Of a stretch of DNA of 23,602 bases, positions 7,873 through 15,346 are shown one piece after another (position 1 is the first letter of the stretch; every line of letters starts with the position of its first letter). The notes beneath the pieces are model-generated. The model was not told the origin of the DNA. It worked only from the letters and a program-made list of their open reading frames with translations, and did not search any database. Source of the stretch: CAYWTX01 sp964461295. Lineage in GTDB: Bacteria > Planctomycetota > Phycisphaerae > SM23-33. Location of the stretch: the NCBI GenBank assembly GCA_964461295.1, contig CAYWTX010000111.1, forward strand, positions 1 to 23,602, given 5' to 3'. The position numbers and the translations under genes were made by a program.

Positions 7873-9029
7873 ACTCCCGCCAGCGAGTGCAGACAGCCTT
7901 GGCGCATGAACAGGCCGACCGCGTGCCGATCGACCTGGGCGCGACGGTCGTGACGTCCATCGCGTTGCCGACCTACGCGGCCCTGCGCGACCACCTGGGC
8001 CTGCCTGAGTTGCCGATCCGCACGATGGAGGCCGTCCAGCAGATCGCCTTCGTGGACGAGGACGTGATGGAAGCCTTCGGCGTGGACGTGATTCCCGTCT
8101 TCGCCAATCCGCCGGCGGGGTACAAACCTGTGTTTGTCGAGGAAGGCGGCGGAGGCAGTTCGTTCCAGGACGAGTTCGGCGCCACGCTTCGCACACCGCC
8201 CGGCGGATACTACTACGACTGGCAGGAATTCCCGCTGGCCGAGCCTTCCATCGACGCGCTGGCGGCGATGCCCTGGCCCGACCCGGCAGCCCCCGCGCGG
8301 TATCGGGGACTTCGCGAGGCCACGCTTGCCTTGCGGGGCGCCACCGATAAGGCCCTCTTCGGCATGGCCCCGTGCGGGCACGACCTGTTCAACCAACTCC
8401 TCCGCGTGCGCGGGATGGAGAACGGCCTGATGGACCTGCTGGCCGAGCCGGAGTTCGCCGAGGCGTTTCTCGATCGGCTTACCGACACCATCCTCACGGC
8501 GCAGACGCTGTTCCTGGACCAGGTCGGCGACCTGATCGACGTTCACTTCGCGGCCGACGACGTGGCCGGGCAGAACGGCCCGCTGATCTCGCCGGCGCTC
8601 TTTCGGCGTATGATTAAGCCGCGTCTGGCGAGGATCCTCTCGACGATCAAGGCCCGGACAAAGGCCAAGGTCTTCTTCCACACCTGCGGGGCCGTCGTCG
8701 AGTTCATACCGGACCTGATCGAGATCGGCGTGGACATTCTGAACCCGGTGCAGACTTCGGCCGCCGGCATGGACACCGCCGAACTGAAGCGCCGGTTCGG
8801 ACGGGACCTTTCGTTCTGGGGCGGCGGGTGCGACACGCAGCGTGTCCTGCCCCGCGGCACGCCCGCGGAAGTCCGCCAGGAGGTCCGCCGACGCATCCGC
8901 GACCTGGCGGGCGGGGGCGGCTTCGTCTTCAATCCCGTGCACAACATCCAGGCGCTCGTGCCCTCGGAAAACGTGGTGGCGCTCTTCAGTGCCGCCCAGG
9001 AGTTCGGCCGCTATCCGATCCAATGTTGA
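7869..9029 (+). CDS. HemE-like (URO-D family) protein 2 with zinc-type His-X-Cys motif
   Basis: 386 residues. It starts MNSRQRVQTALAHEQADRVPID, the common URO-D opening, without a leader. It carries FFHTCG with His271 and Cys273 and, 48 residues later, GGGCDTQ with Cys321: the His-X-Cys-Xn-Cys arrangement that binds zinc in MtaA/MtbA/CmuC-type methyltransferases, where zinc activates a thiol methyl acceptor. Other conserved blocks are IGVDILNPVQ and FNPVHNIQ. It is therefore more likely a methyl transfer enzyme than a porphyrin decarboxylase. No corrinoid protein or partner methyltransferase is in the window, so the methyl donor is unknown. The start overlaps the alpha-galactosidase stop by 4 nt; an SDR gene follows after 18 nt. 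Confidence 0.84.
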   Translation: MNSRQRVQTALAHEQADRVPIDLGATVVTSIALPTYAALRDHLGLPELPIRTMEAVQQIAFVDEDVMEAFGVDVIPVFANPPAGYKPVFVEEGGGGSSFQDEFGATLRTPPGGYYYDWQEFPLAEPSIDALAAMPWPDPAAPARYRGLREATLALRGATDKALFGMAPCGHDLFNQLLRVRGMENGLMDLLAEPEFAEAFLDRLTDTILTAQTLFLDQVGDLIDVHFAADDVAGQNGPLISPALFRRMIKPRLARILSTIKARTKAKVFFHTCGAVVEFIPDLIEIGVDILNPVQTSAAGMDTAELKRRFGRDLSFWGGGCDTQRVLPRGTPAEVRQEVRRRIRDLAGGGGFVFNPVHNIQALVPSENVVALFSAAQEFGRYPIQC

Positions 9030-9047
9030 GTTCGCGGAGTGTCACCG

Positions 9048-9845
9048 ATGAACAGGAACCTGTTTGACTTGACCGGGAAGATCGCCGTTGTGACCGGCGC
9101 CGCGCGCGGCCTGGGCAAGGCCGCGGCCGTGGGGCTGGCGACCTTTGGCGCTGGTGTGGCGGGAATCGACCTGACCGCTGAAGCCTGTCAAGACACCGCC
9201 TCTGAAATACGGTCGCTCGGCCGCCGCAGCCAGGCATACGTCTGCGACGTGTCGGACCATGAAGCCGTCGGCGAGACCGTTGCGGCCATCGTAAGGGATC
9301 TCGGAGGGATCGACATCCTCGCGAACATCGCGGGGATCACCGCAAGGGTCCCCACCGTCGACATGCCCCCCGAAACGGTTCGGAAGCTGACCGAAGTGAA
9401 CTACTACGGCACATTCTGGATGTGCCAGGCCGTGGGCAGGCAAATGCTCGCCCAAGGCGGCGGCAACATTGTCAACATGTCAGCCCTAGGCGGCGGGCTG
9501 GTCGGAACCGGCCGCGGCAACGCCGCCTACAGTTCCACGAAAGGCGCCATCGCCTCGCTGACCCAGGAACTGGCCTGCGAATGGGGTACGCGAGGCATCC
9601 GCGTCAACGCCGTCGCCCCCTGCTGGTTCCAGACCGACATGAACGCCACCAGCATCTTCGCCAACAAGGCCTTCATGGAGCAGGTAATGACCAAGCTGCC
9701 GATGAAGCGCATCGGCCGGCCGAACGAACTGGTGGGCCCGATTGTCTTCCTGTGCAGCGAAGCCTCGTCGATGATCACGGGGCTGGTGCTGCCCGTGGAC
9801 GGCGGCGCGCACGCCACCTGTCCCATCGAGTGGAAACCCGAATGA
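9048..9845 (+). CDS. Short-chain dehydrogenase/reductase (classical SDR)
   Basis: 265 residues, the classical SDR size. It is an NAD(P)-dependent sugar or alcohol oxidoreductase of the gluconate-5-dehydrogenase/FabG type. The Rossmann motif TGAARGLG is at 16-23, NIAG follows, Ser145 lies in VNMSALGG, and the catalytic YSSTK has Tyr161 and Lys165. The Ser-Tyr spacing is 16, about three more than in FabG, from a Gly-rich loop. ATG 9048 is preferred over the upstream GTG 9039 because GGAG lies 8 nt before it. It is the last gene of the catabolic run; only 10-20 bp after its stop the sequence turns into a phage gene fragment on the other strand, so the cluster may once have continued. Confidence 0.92.
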   Translation: MNRNLFDLTGKIAVVTGAARGLGKAAAVGLATFGAGVAGIDLTAEACQDTASEIRSLGRRSQAYVCDVSDHEAVGETVAAIVRDLGGIDILANIAGITARVPTVDMPPETVRKLTEVNYYGTFWMCQAVGRQMLAQGGGNIVNMSALGGGLVGTGRGNAAYSSTKGAIASLTQELACEWGTRGIRVNAVAPCWFQTDMNATSIFANKAFMEQVMTKLPMKRIGRPNELVGPIVFLCSEASSMITGLVLPVDGGAHATCPIEWKPE

Positions 9846-9854
9846 GCGCCCTGC

Positions 9855-10266
9855 CGCCCGAAGAACTGACCCCGAAGACCTTCATCGCCGCCGCGGCGCG
9901 CTGGGTGGGATCATCTATGGACCGCAGGGCGGCCGCGATGGCGGCGAACTGCTGATCGACATTCAGGCCGGCGAGCTTCTCGGCCGTCAGGCCCAGGAAG
10001 TCCAGCTTGCCCGTGGTGCCTTCGGTCTCGTCGGCGACGCCGGCAACGGACTTCTGCATCCGGCGAACGGCGACCTCGACCGTCTCCAGGCTGGTGCCCG
10101 TCTGGTCGGCGGCGTAGTCGAGCAGCGAGAGCGTCTCGACGGCAATCCCCGTCCGCCGGGACATGTCCCACAGACGGGCCCCGCTGTCGGCCGCGGCCTT
10201 GACCGTGTACGGCTTGCCCTCGCCGGCCAGGTGCCAGCCCAGCGCGCGCAGGAGTAGATCGACACG
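9855..10266 (-). pseudogene. Internal fragment of a phage tail tape measure protein
   Basis: The minus strand is open from 10266 through this stretch and reads like the conserved N-terminal region of tail tape measure proteins: ADSGARLWDMSRRTG, then SLETVEVAVRRMQKS, and the very typical SIDDPTQRAAAAMKVFG. The upstream end stops at a TGA (10269-10267). The downstream end loses similarity around 9855, next to the SDR stop. Tape measure proteins are usually many hundreds of residues long, so this is a short internal piece with no start, no partner phage genes and no expected function. It marks a former prophage or recombination with phage DNA between the catabolic cluster and the glycyl radical enzyme gene. 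Confidence 0.75.
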
Positions 10267-10316
10267 TCATTGCTGTGGATCGCCCCGACGCCCCTGGGGC
10301 CAAGCCCGCACCGGGC

Positions 10317-10650
10317 GAGGGGAGAACTAGGGGGAGAACTAGGGACGCGCCCGAATGGCATTGAGTTAAGAAGTAACTTGTTAGTACACAGTAGGTTAGG
10401 CGACAAAGCATCGCTTGGCGGATACCTACCTCGAATCGGCCCTTTGCCGGGGCGTACCAAGAAACCCGGTGTCTTCAATGGCTCCTCAAGGGCGGTCGGA
10501 TTGTCGGGCGGGGGGCGGCCTGTCATCTCCTACTCTGTAAAGCATTTTCCACACAGGAGTTGCGCATTATCTTAATGCCATTCGGGCGCGTCCCTAGTTG
10601 TCCTCCGTCCCTAGTTGTCCTCGCTAGTTGTCCTACTAGTTTTCCTAGTC
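10317..10650. mobile_element. Non-autonomous inverted-repeat element (MITE/REP-like)
   Basis: Perfect 24-bp inverted repeats (CTAGGGACGCGCCCGAATGG + CATT) lie at 10339-10362 and 10574-10597. Outside them both arms carry short tandem units: GAGAACTAGGG twice on the left and CTAGTTGTCCT (10594, 10611 and about 10623) then degenerate CTAGTTTTCCT on the right, so similarity extends to roughly 45 bp per arm. The interior of about 210 bp is lower in GC than its surroundings and has no credible gene. Lacking a transposase, it must have been moved in trans, for example by a Y1/RAYT-type enzyme, which is inference. Outer limits are approximate and I see no clear target-site duplication. Confidence 0.72.
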
Positions 10651-10958
10651 TTCCTCCCTCAGAGATCCGCCGACACACCAGCCATGGCAGTCTTACTCGC
10701 CAGTGCCACAGGGACGGCCCTGGCGACTAGCATGATAGGATAGCCTGGCCAGGGAGGCACTGATGGAAGTGGGCTGCTCGCTTGGTGTGGCTCAGCGCGA
10801 GATCGCAACCTGCCTTGGGATCGTCAGCGAGCATGGTGTTGGCAAGGCGAGGCAGAATCTGCGAACCGAAGTCTGTCAAGAGAACCCGCATATGGGTTGA
10901 CGGACAACAGCCAATCAACGATCCTATCGCGAACTGAGTCGGGTAGAGGTGCACAGGC
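10651..10958. other. Upstream region of the glycyl radical enzyme gene
   Basis: There is no convincing gene. A 7-bp hairpin (TCGCCAG/CTGGCGA, 10697-10726) is present. A 45-codon open frame at 10763-10900 begins 5 nt after GGGAGG, a good ribosome binding site, but its sequence (starts MEVGCSLGVAQREI) matches nothing I recognise. It may be a chance frame, a short leader or a remnant. The promoter of the downstream gene should lie here. Confidence 0.4.
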
Positions 10959-13220
10959 ATGCTGACAGAGGCGGCGATTTCCGTCGATCGTGAGTTGCTG
11001 GCAGGTCGGCGCAGCGGCATTGCTGTGAGGCCGGAGTACGACCATCGCGAACCGTTTGGCGCGGCATTCCTTGCCTGCGACGGAGAACCCCTTCCGCTGC
11101 GGGTTGCCCGCGCCTTTGCCGCCTCGTGGGCTGACTCGCCCGCTGTGATCGGGCTTACCGAACTGGTGGTCGGCGTCCCGCAGCCCTGGCGGGTGGTTAA
11201 CCTGACGCAGGTCGTTGGCTCCCTGTGGACCGCGGACCTTGCCAAGTTGTCTCTCTCCGGCGAGGAGCTTGATCGGTGTGCCGCCCTGGTTCGGGCTATG
11301 GCGCCACACCTCACGGGCAAGGCGATCCGGGAGGAGAAGACCGCGGCAGGGATGGATCTCGATCCGTCAATTGGATCCGGTCCGAGTTTTCAGGGGCACA
11401 GTCTGCCTGACTATCGTTCCGTGCTGTCCGAAGGTATCGACGGGGTCGCTTCCAGACTGGCCCGGGCCGAGTCTGTTCCGTCTGCCGTCCCTGAACGCAG
11501 GGTGTTCCACCAATGCATGCGCCTCATGGTCGACGCCTGGCGCGGCACGCTGGAACGCTATGCCGCGGCAGCCGAATCCATGTCTGCCAAAGCGACAGAC
11601 GGGCGTGACGGCGAACTCCTCGCCATTGCCCACAACTGTCGTGCCGTGGTCGGCTCGCCGCCGCGGACACTGGCCGAGGCCGTGCAACTCTACTGGATCA
11701 CATTCCTGCTCGACGGCAACGACGATGGCGGCCGTCTCGACCAACTGCTGTGGCCTTTTCTGCGGGCGGATATGGCCGAGGGGCGGGTGTCTGGGGATGC
11801 CGCCTGCTGTCTGTTGACGGACCTGTTCTTCAAACTTGAGTCGGTGACAACCTGGGGACTTGTCATCGGCGGAACAGACGCCGACAGCAACGACGCATGC
11901 AATCCGCTGACATCCTTCTTCCTGGAACTGGCCCGGGCTTTTCCGCAGACGCATCCGGCAATCTCGTTGCGTATATCCCGCAAGACTCCGCATGCAGTGT
12001 GTTTGCAGGCGGTGAGGACGTGGCTTGCCGGAGCCGGTATGCCCGCCCTGCTCAACGACGACGCGGTGGTTCCTGCTCTGAGGCGGCTGGGCGTGGCCGA
12101 AGTGGACGCGCGCGACTATGGCGTCGGCGGATGCATCGAGTACCAGATTGCGGGCAAGGGTTCCGTTGGGGGTGAAGACTGCCAGATCAACCTGGCCAAG
12201 TGCATGGAACTGGCCTTGAACGACGGCGTCTGCCTGATGACCGGCAAGCGGATGGGGCTGGCCACCGGCGATCCGTTGGCATTCTCCTGCTTTGACGACG
12301 TCCTTGCGGCCTACAGGCGCCAGGTCGAATGGGCGGTTGAACGCATCGTCGCCGGCGCCAACATCGGCCAGGCGGTGAAGTCGCGCCAAGGGACCAAACC
12401 GATGCGCAGCCTGTTGATTGCCGACTGCCTCGCCCGTGGCCGTGATATGGAGAATGGCGGCGCCATTTACGGACACGGCCAGATGTTGACCATGGGGTTG
12501 GTGGTGGTAGCCGATTCGCTGGCAGTGATCCGGTGCCTGGTGTTTGGGGACAGGTCTGTTTCCATGGCGGAACTCGTGGCGGCACTGCGCTCCAACTGGA
12601 AGGGACAAGAAGAGCTGAGGAACCGTATTGCCGCCATGGCGCCGCACTTTGGCAACGACGATTCGCGGGCCGACGACCTGGCCGAGGAGGTGGCCCGCCA
12701 CCTGTGGTCATTCATCGGGCGGTTCAAGACCCGCCGCGGTGGCCCGTACACCGGGCTGGTGGTGTACTTCGATCGCGCCTTCGTGTTCGGAAGATGCACG
12801 GGCGCGACACCGGACGGGCGTAGGGCGGGGGAAGTGATCGAGGACTCGATCGGTCCATGGTCGGGACGAGACCGCATGGGGCCGACTGCGATGATGCGAT
12901 CCGCTTCCTCTATACCGCAGGAACTTGCCGGAGGCGGCGCCATCCTGAACCTGAAACTCGATCCGGAATGGCTCGCCACGTCGGAGGGGCAGGATGCCGC
13001 GGTCGGCCTTGCGCGCGGGTATTTCTCTCTCGGCGGCCAGCATATGCAGGTCACGGTCGTGCGGCAGGAGGACCTCGATGCCGCACTGCGCGATCCCGCG
13101 TCGTGGGGGCACCTGATCGTGCGAGTGGGCGGTTACTCATCCAAGTTCACGGCGCTGGCGCCCAATCTACAGCAAGCGATCGTCGCACGGACCATGCATC
13201 GGAGGAGAGACGGCGGTTGA
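10959..13220 (+). CDS. PFL-like glycyl radical enzyme, substrate unknown
   Basis: 753 residues. The pyruvate formate-lyase superfamily uses a protein glycyl radical to make a cysteine thiyl radical that attacks the substrate; it includes lyases, dehydratases and C-C bond-forming enzymes, all oxygen-sensitive. The catalytic loop GVGGCIEY has Cys392 and Glu394 (family pattern GCxE), ATPDGR is at 616-621, and the C-terminal radical loop RVGGYSS (722 onward) has the radical Gly725. All catalytic elements are present and the gene is intact. GCIEY differs from the GCVEP of choline, glycerol and propanediol lyases, so those are not assured. The length is slightly below the usual 780-840. The radical-SAM activase it must need is not in the window. 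AGAGG precedes the ATG. Neighbours are mobile or decayed DNA, so context gives little help. Confidence 0.88.
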   Translation: MLTEAAISVDRELLAGRRSGIAVRPEYDHREPFGAAFLACDGEPLPLRVARAFAASWADSPAVIGLTELVVGVPQPWRVVNLTQVVGSLWTADLAKLSLSGEELDRCAALVRAMAPHLTGKAIREEKTAAGMDLDPSIGSGPSFQGHSLPDYRSVLSEGIDGVASRLARAESVPSAVPERRVFHQCMRLMVDAWRGTLERYAAAAESMSAKATDGRDGELLAIAHNCRAVVGSPPRTLAEAVQLYWITFLLDGNDDGGRLDQLLWPFLRADMAEGRVSGDAACCLLTDLFFKLESVTTWGLVIGGTDADSNDACNPLTSFFLELARAFPQTHPAISLRISRKTPHAVCLQAVRTWLAGAGMPALLNDDAVVPALRRLGVAEVDARDYGVGGCIEYQIAGKGSVGGEDCQINLAKCMELALNDGVCLMTGKRMGLATGDPLAFSCFDDVLAAYRRQVEWAVERIVAGANIGQAVKSRQGTKPMRSLLIADCLARGRDMENGGAIYGHGQMLTMGLVVVADSLAVIRCLVFGDRSVSMAELVAALRSNWKGQEELRNRIAAMAPHFGNDDSRADDLAEEVARHLWSFIGRFKTRRGGPYTGLVVYFDRAFVFGRCTGATPDGRRAGEVIEDSIGPWSGRDRMGPTAMMRSASSIPQELAGGGAILNLKLDPEWLATSEGQDAAVGLARGYFSLGGQHMQVTVVRQEDLDAALRDPASWGHLIVRVGGYSSKFTALAPNLQQAIVARTMHRRRDGG

Positions 13221-13280
13221 GTTACGCGAACCGAAGGAGGGCGGGCACATGCAGCGACAGGTCGAAGTGATCGGCGTTGG

Positions 13281-13705
13281 GTGTACGGGGCGTTATTGAT
13301 CCTGGCCACTGTCACGACGGCATGGGCCTTTGACCAGCCGAAGGTCTACGAACTCAAAACGAATGACCAGGTACTGATACTGGGCGACTCGACTACGGCG
13401 GATGGCCTCCTGCCGGCGGGCTACGTGCCGTTGACCGACCAGGCCCAACGCGAGCAACGTCCCGACCTGCATGTCAAGGTAGACGGGATAGGGTACGCGA
13501 TGTCCACGTCAGCGGACGTGCTGGAACGCTTCATGCCGATGGTTGACCAGCGACTGGCGAAGGCGAACCCTCCAACTGTTATACGATAGTCAACATTGGG
13601 TTGAGCGACTCGAAGTCGGGCGCCGCGGGCGTTGCGCCGTATGCCGATAACCTGCGGGAACTGGTGAAGCAGTTGCGCCAACGCAAACAGACGGCGATCC
13701 TCTAA
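13281..13705 (+). pseudogene. Truncated, frameshifted SGNH/GDSL hydrolase
   Basis: The first frame reads a hydrophobic leader (YGALLILATVTTAWAFD) and then VLILGDSTTADG, the SGNH block I with its nucleophilic Ser, and DGIGYAMSTS (block II Gly). It stops at 13587-13589. The family sequence continues one frame over as TIVNIGLSDSKSG (block III, with SD in place of ND), LRELVKQLRQRKQTAIL, and ends at a TAA (13703-13705) that is the first triplet of a dispersed 63-bp repeat. The catalytic His block is missing. A strong AAGGAGGG before an out-of-frame ATG at 13250 suggests the true start was there, with another frameshift near 13262. The usual function is a secreted esterase or lipase; this copy is very probably dead unless the frameshifts are sequencing errors. 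Confidence 0.72.
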
Positions 13706-13765
13706 CCCCCCACCCCCTCCCGGCCGCCCGGTCCCGCCCCGCTGGATCAAATTCCCTATCAGTAA
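13703..13765. repeat. 63-bp dispersed repeat, copy A
   Basis: It begins TAACCCCCCACCCCC and ends CCCTATCAGTAA. It matches copy B at 23461-23523 at 55 of 63 positions without gaps. It abuts the broken end of the SGNH gene, supplying its stop codon, and lies 9 bp from the hairpin between this gene and the porin. The reverse complement is open and would read LIGNLIQRGGTGR then Gly-rich, but it is only about 20 codons and not evidently translated. Confidence 0.8.
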
Positions 13766-13773
13766 GCGCAGAG

Positions 13774-13805
13774 AAGCGGCCACCGGACACATCCGACGGC
13801 CGCTT
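13774..13805 (-). terminator. Hairpin at the convergent SGNH/porin ends
   Basis: AAGCGGCC (13774-13781) pairs with GGCCGCTT (13798-13805) around a 16-nt loop, 33 bp beyond the porin stop codon. The tail in the porin direction is only CTCTG, so a classic T-run is missing. The position between converging genes makes a transcription end plausible for the porin message. Confidence 0.5.
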
Positions 13806-13838
13806 TGCATCGGGTGTTCTTGTCGTCAGGGTTGGCTG

Positions 13839-15164
13839 CTAGAACTTCCACACCATGTCGGCCATGACGGTGAAGGTCAGGTCTTCGTACGGGCTGGAAC
13901 CGCTGGTCGAGGTCGGTGAGAAGATTGGCTGCGTCAGGAAGAGGTTCAGGCCGATGGTCATGCTGTCGAGCACGTTGTACTCGCCGCCGAGGACGTGGCC
14001 TTTGCGATTGGCGTAGCCGAAGTCGCTGTCCACGAAGTGCCCGGGTAAGGCGTTGGCCTCGATGTGCGCGTAGCGATACTTGATCGACCAGTCGCCCTTC
14101 TCCTTGTTCTGGCCGTACTTGATGCCCACGGCGTAGGCGTTGTTCTGCCCGTCGTAGCGACCGTCGGCCTCGTCGGCCTCGCCGCAGTTGTGGGCGAAGT
14201 CGGCAAACACGTTGAGGGGACGGCCGCAGAGGGAGGCAATATCGAGGTTGTTGCTGATGTTGAAGATCCGAAAGCCGGGCACGTGGTTGAGCTTACTGTC
14301 GTTGCCGCGGGGCGTGGCCCCGCTGGCGAAGTAATCCGTCCACTCCTGGTAGTTCGCGGCCAGGGTGTACTTCACATCCTTTGCGATCCCAAATTTCACG
14401 CCGGCTTGGGCGATGTGCATGGTGCTGTCTTCGCCATCGGCCGACTCGTTGACGATGAAGTAGCCGGCCCCGACAAATGGTTCGACGCACCCCATCTTGG
14501 GCGCCTTGTACTCGGCCCAGACGCCTTCCGGGTTCACATCGGTGTCGAAGAAGATGTCGTTCTCGATCCACGGCCTGGTCATCTTGCCGCCGATGACCGT
14601 AAAGCCCTTCAGGTCCTTCGGGCTGTATCTGGCGTAGGCCAGGTCGATCCAGACAGGCTTCTTGGAGAAATCCTGCGTGAACGTCTGATTCGTGGACGTG
14701 GCGTCGTTGTCCGAGCCGCTGGCCAGGCGGAAGCCGACCTCAATCTGGTCGTCTAACCAGGTCTTGATCACTCCCAATCTCACCCGGTAGCGGGCGCGGT
14801 TGCGGTCCTTCTTCTCACTTTCCTCGGTCTTGCCCCAGTTGAACCCGTTGTATTCGTATCGCAGGCGGAAATCCCCGCCAAATTTCAGGTTGTCCAACCA
14901 GCCCGGTATGGCCGTTTTCTTGTTCGCGTCGGCGACCAGTTCCTTGATGACTTTCTCCAACTCGGCCTTGTCGACCTTCTGCGACTCGGCAGTCTTGCCT
15001 TCCACCTCGGCCAGACGGTTGCCCTGGTCCTTCAGCCGTGCCTTCAGTGCCTCGACCGTCGTGAGCAGTTCCTTCATGCTCGGCTGATTGGCATCCTGGG
15101 CGTTGGCAACGCCCCAGAATGCCAGCATGGCTGCCACGACGATCACGGTGTGGATTTTCCGCAT
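13839..15164 (-). CDS. Outer-membrane porin, probably phosphate-starvation induced
   Basis: 441 residues. ATG 15164 is chosen because AAGGAG lies 7 nt before it and a clean signal peptide follows (MRKIHTVIVVAAMLAFWGVA, cut after ANA at 22). Residues about 28-82 are heptad-like and charged, a probable coiled coil in the periplasm. The rest alternates polar and aromatic residues as in beta-barrels (FGGDFRLRYEY, ADMVWKF) and ends in Phe, the barrel-assembly signal. It resembles the putative-porin families related to OprP/OprO, although I cannot confirm phosphate selectivity. It lies after phoU in the same direction but 182 bp away, with its own upstream CGCTAA-type site shared with the pstS-phoB region, so I infer control by PhoB. 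Confidence 0.82.
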   Translation of the reverse strand: MRKIHTVIVVAAMLAFWGVANAQDANQPSMKELLTTVEALKARLKDQGNRLAEVEGKTAESQKVDKAELEKVIKELVADANKKTAIPGWLDNLKFGGDFRLRYEYNGFNWGKTEESEKKDRNRARYRVRLGVIKTWLDDQIEVGFRLASGSDNDATSTNQTFTQDFSKKPVWIDLAYARYSPKDLKGFTVIGGKMTRPWIENDIFFDTDVNPEGVWAEYKAPKMGCVEPFVGAGYFIVNESADGEDSTMHIAQAGVKFGIAKDVKYTLAANYQEWTDYFASGATPRGNDSKLNHVPGFRIFNISNNLDIASLCGRPLNVFADFAHNCGEADEADGRYDGQNNAYAVGIKYGQNKEKGDWSIKYRYAHIEANALPGHFVDSDFGYANRKGHVLGGEYNVLDSMTIGLNLFLTQPIFSPTSTSGSSPYEDLTFTVMADMVWKF

Positions 15165-15288
15165 GCAATGACTCCTTTCGGTGGTTGAGGCGGGGGCGAG
15201 CGGTCCTGCCACCAAGACCGCGAACGAACCCGCAGTTGCCGCAAGGATGCCGCCGCGCGCTGAAGGGAAGACGAAGGGCGCATGAAAA

Positions 15289-15310
15289 AGGCGCTAAGAC
15301 TGAACGGTGA
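15289..15310 (-). promoter_or_regulatory. Candidate Pho box upstream of the porin
   Basis: On the plus strand AGGCGCTAAGACTG at 15289-15302 matches AGGCGCTAAGATTG (20668-20681) of the pstS-phoB region at 13 of 14 positions. CGGTGA follows CGCTAA after 13 nt, the same offset as CGGTAA after CGCTAA at 20614. It lies about 130 nt before the porin start, similar to the pstS arrangement. The 182-bp porin-phoU gap contains nothing else that I recognise. Confidence 0.6.
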
Positions 15311-15346
15311 GTAGGGATGGATTCGTGGCAGTTTTGTGGTCGGGCT

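Noticed and set aside
4451..9029. Housekeeping hemE (uroporphyrinogen decarboxylase) for either URO-D family gene
   Set aside because: Both lie in a sugar operon, and their motifs (Asp-Ser-Asp-Gly; His-X-Cys...Cys) point to other subgroups of the fold.
9842..9955. Small ORF (37 codons, MSALPPEELTPKTF...) with an ATGA overlap to the SDR stop, looking like the next operon gene
   Set aside because: The opposite strand of most of it encodes the conserved DDPTQRAAAAMKVFG segment of a tape measure protein, so this frame is the antisense of a phage fragment.
10270..10575. 101-codon plus-strand frame and overlapping minus-strand frames in the inverted-repeat element
   Set aside because: They run through the inverted-repeat arms, have no RBS and no motif; the element core appears non-coding.
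10763..10900. 45-codon frame with a good RBS upstream of the glycyl radical enzyme gene
   Set aside because: The sequence matches no family I know and is too short; mentioned in the upstream-region entry only.
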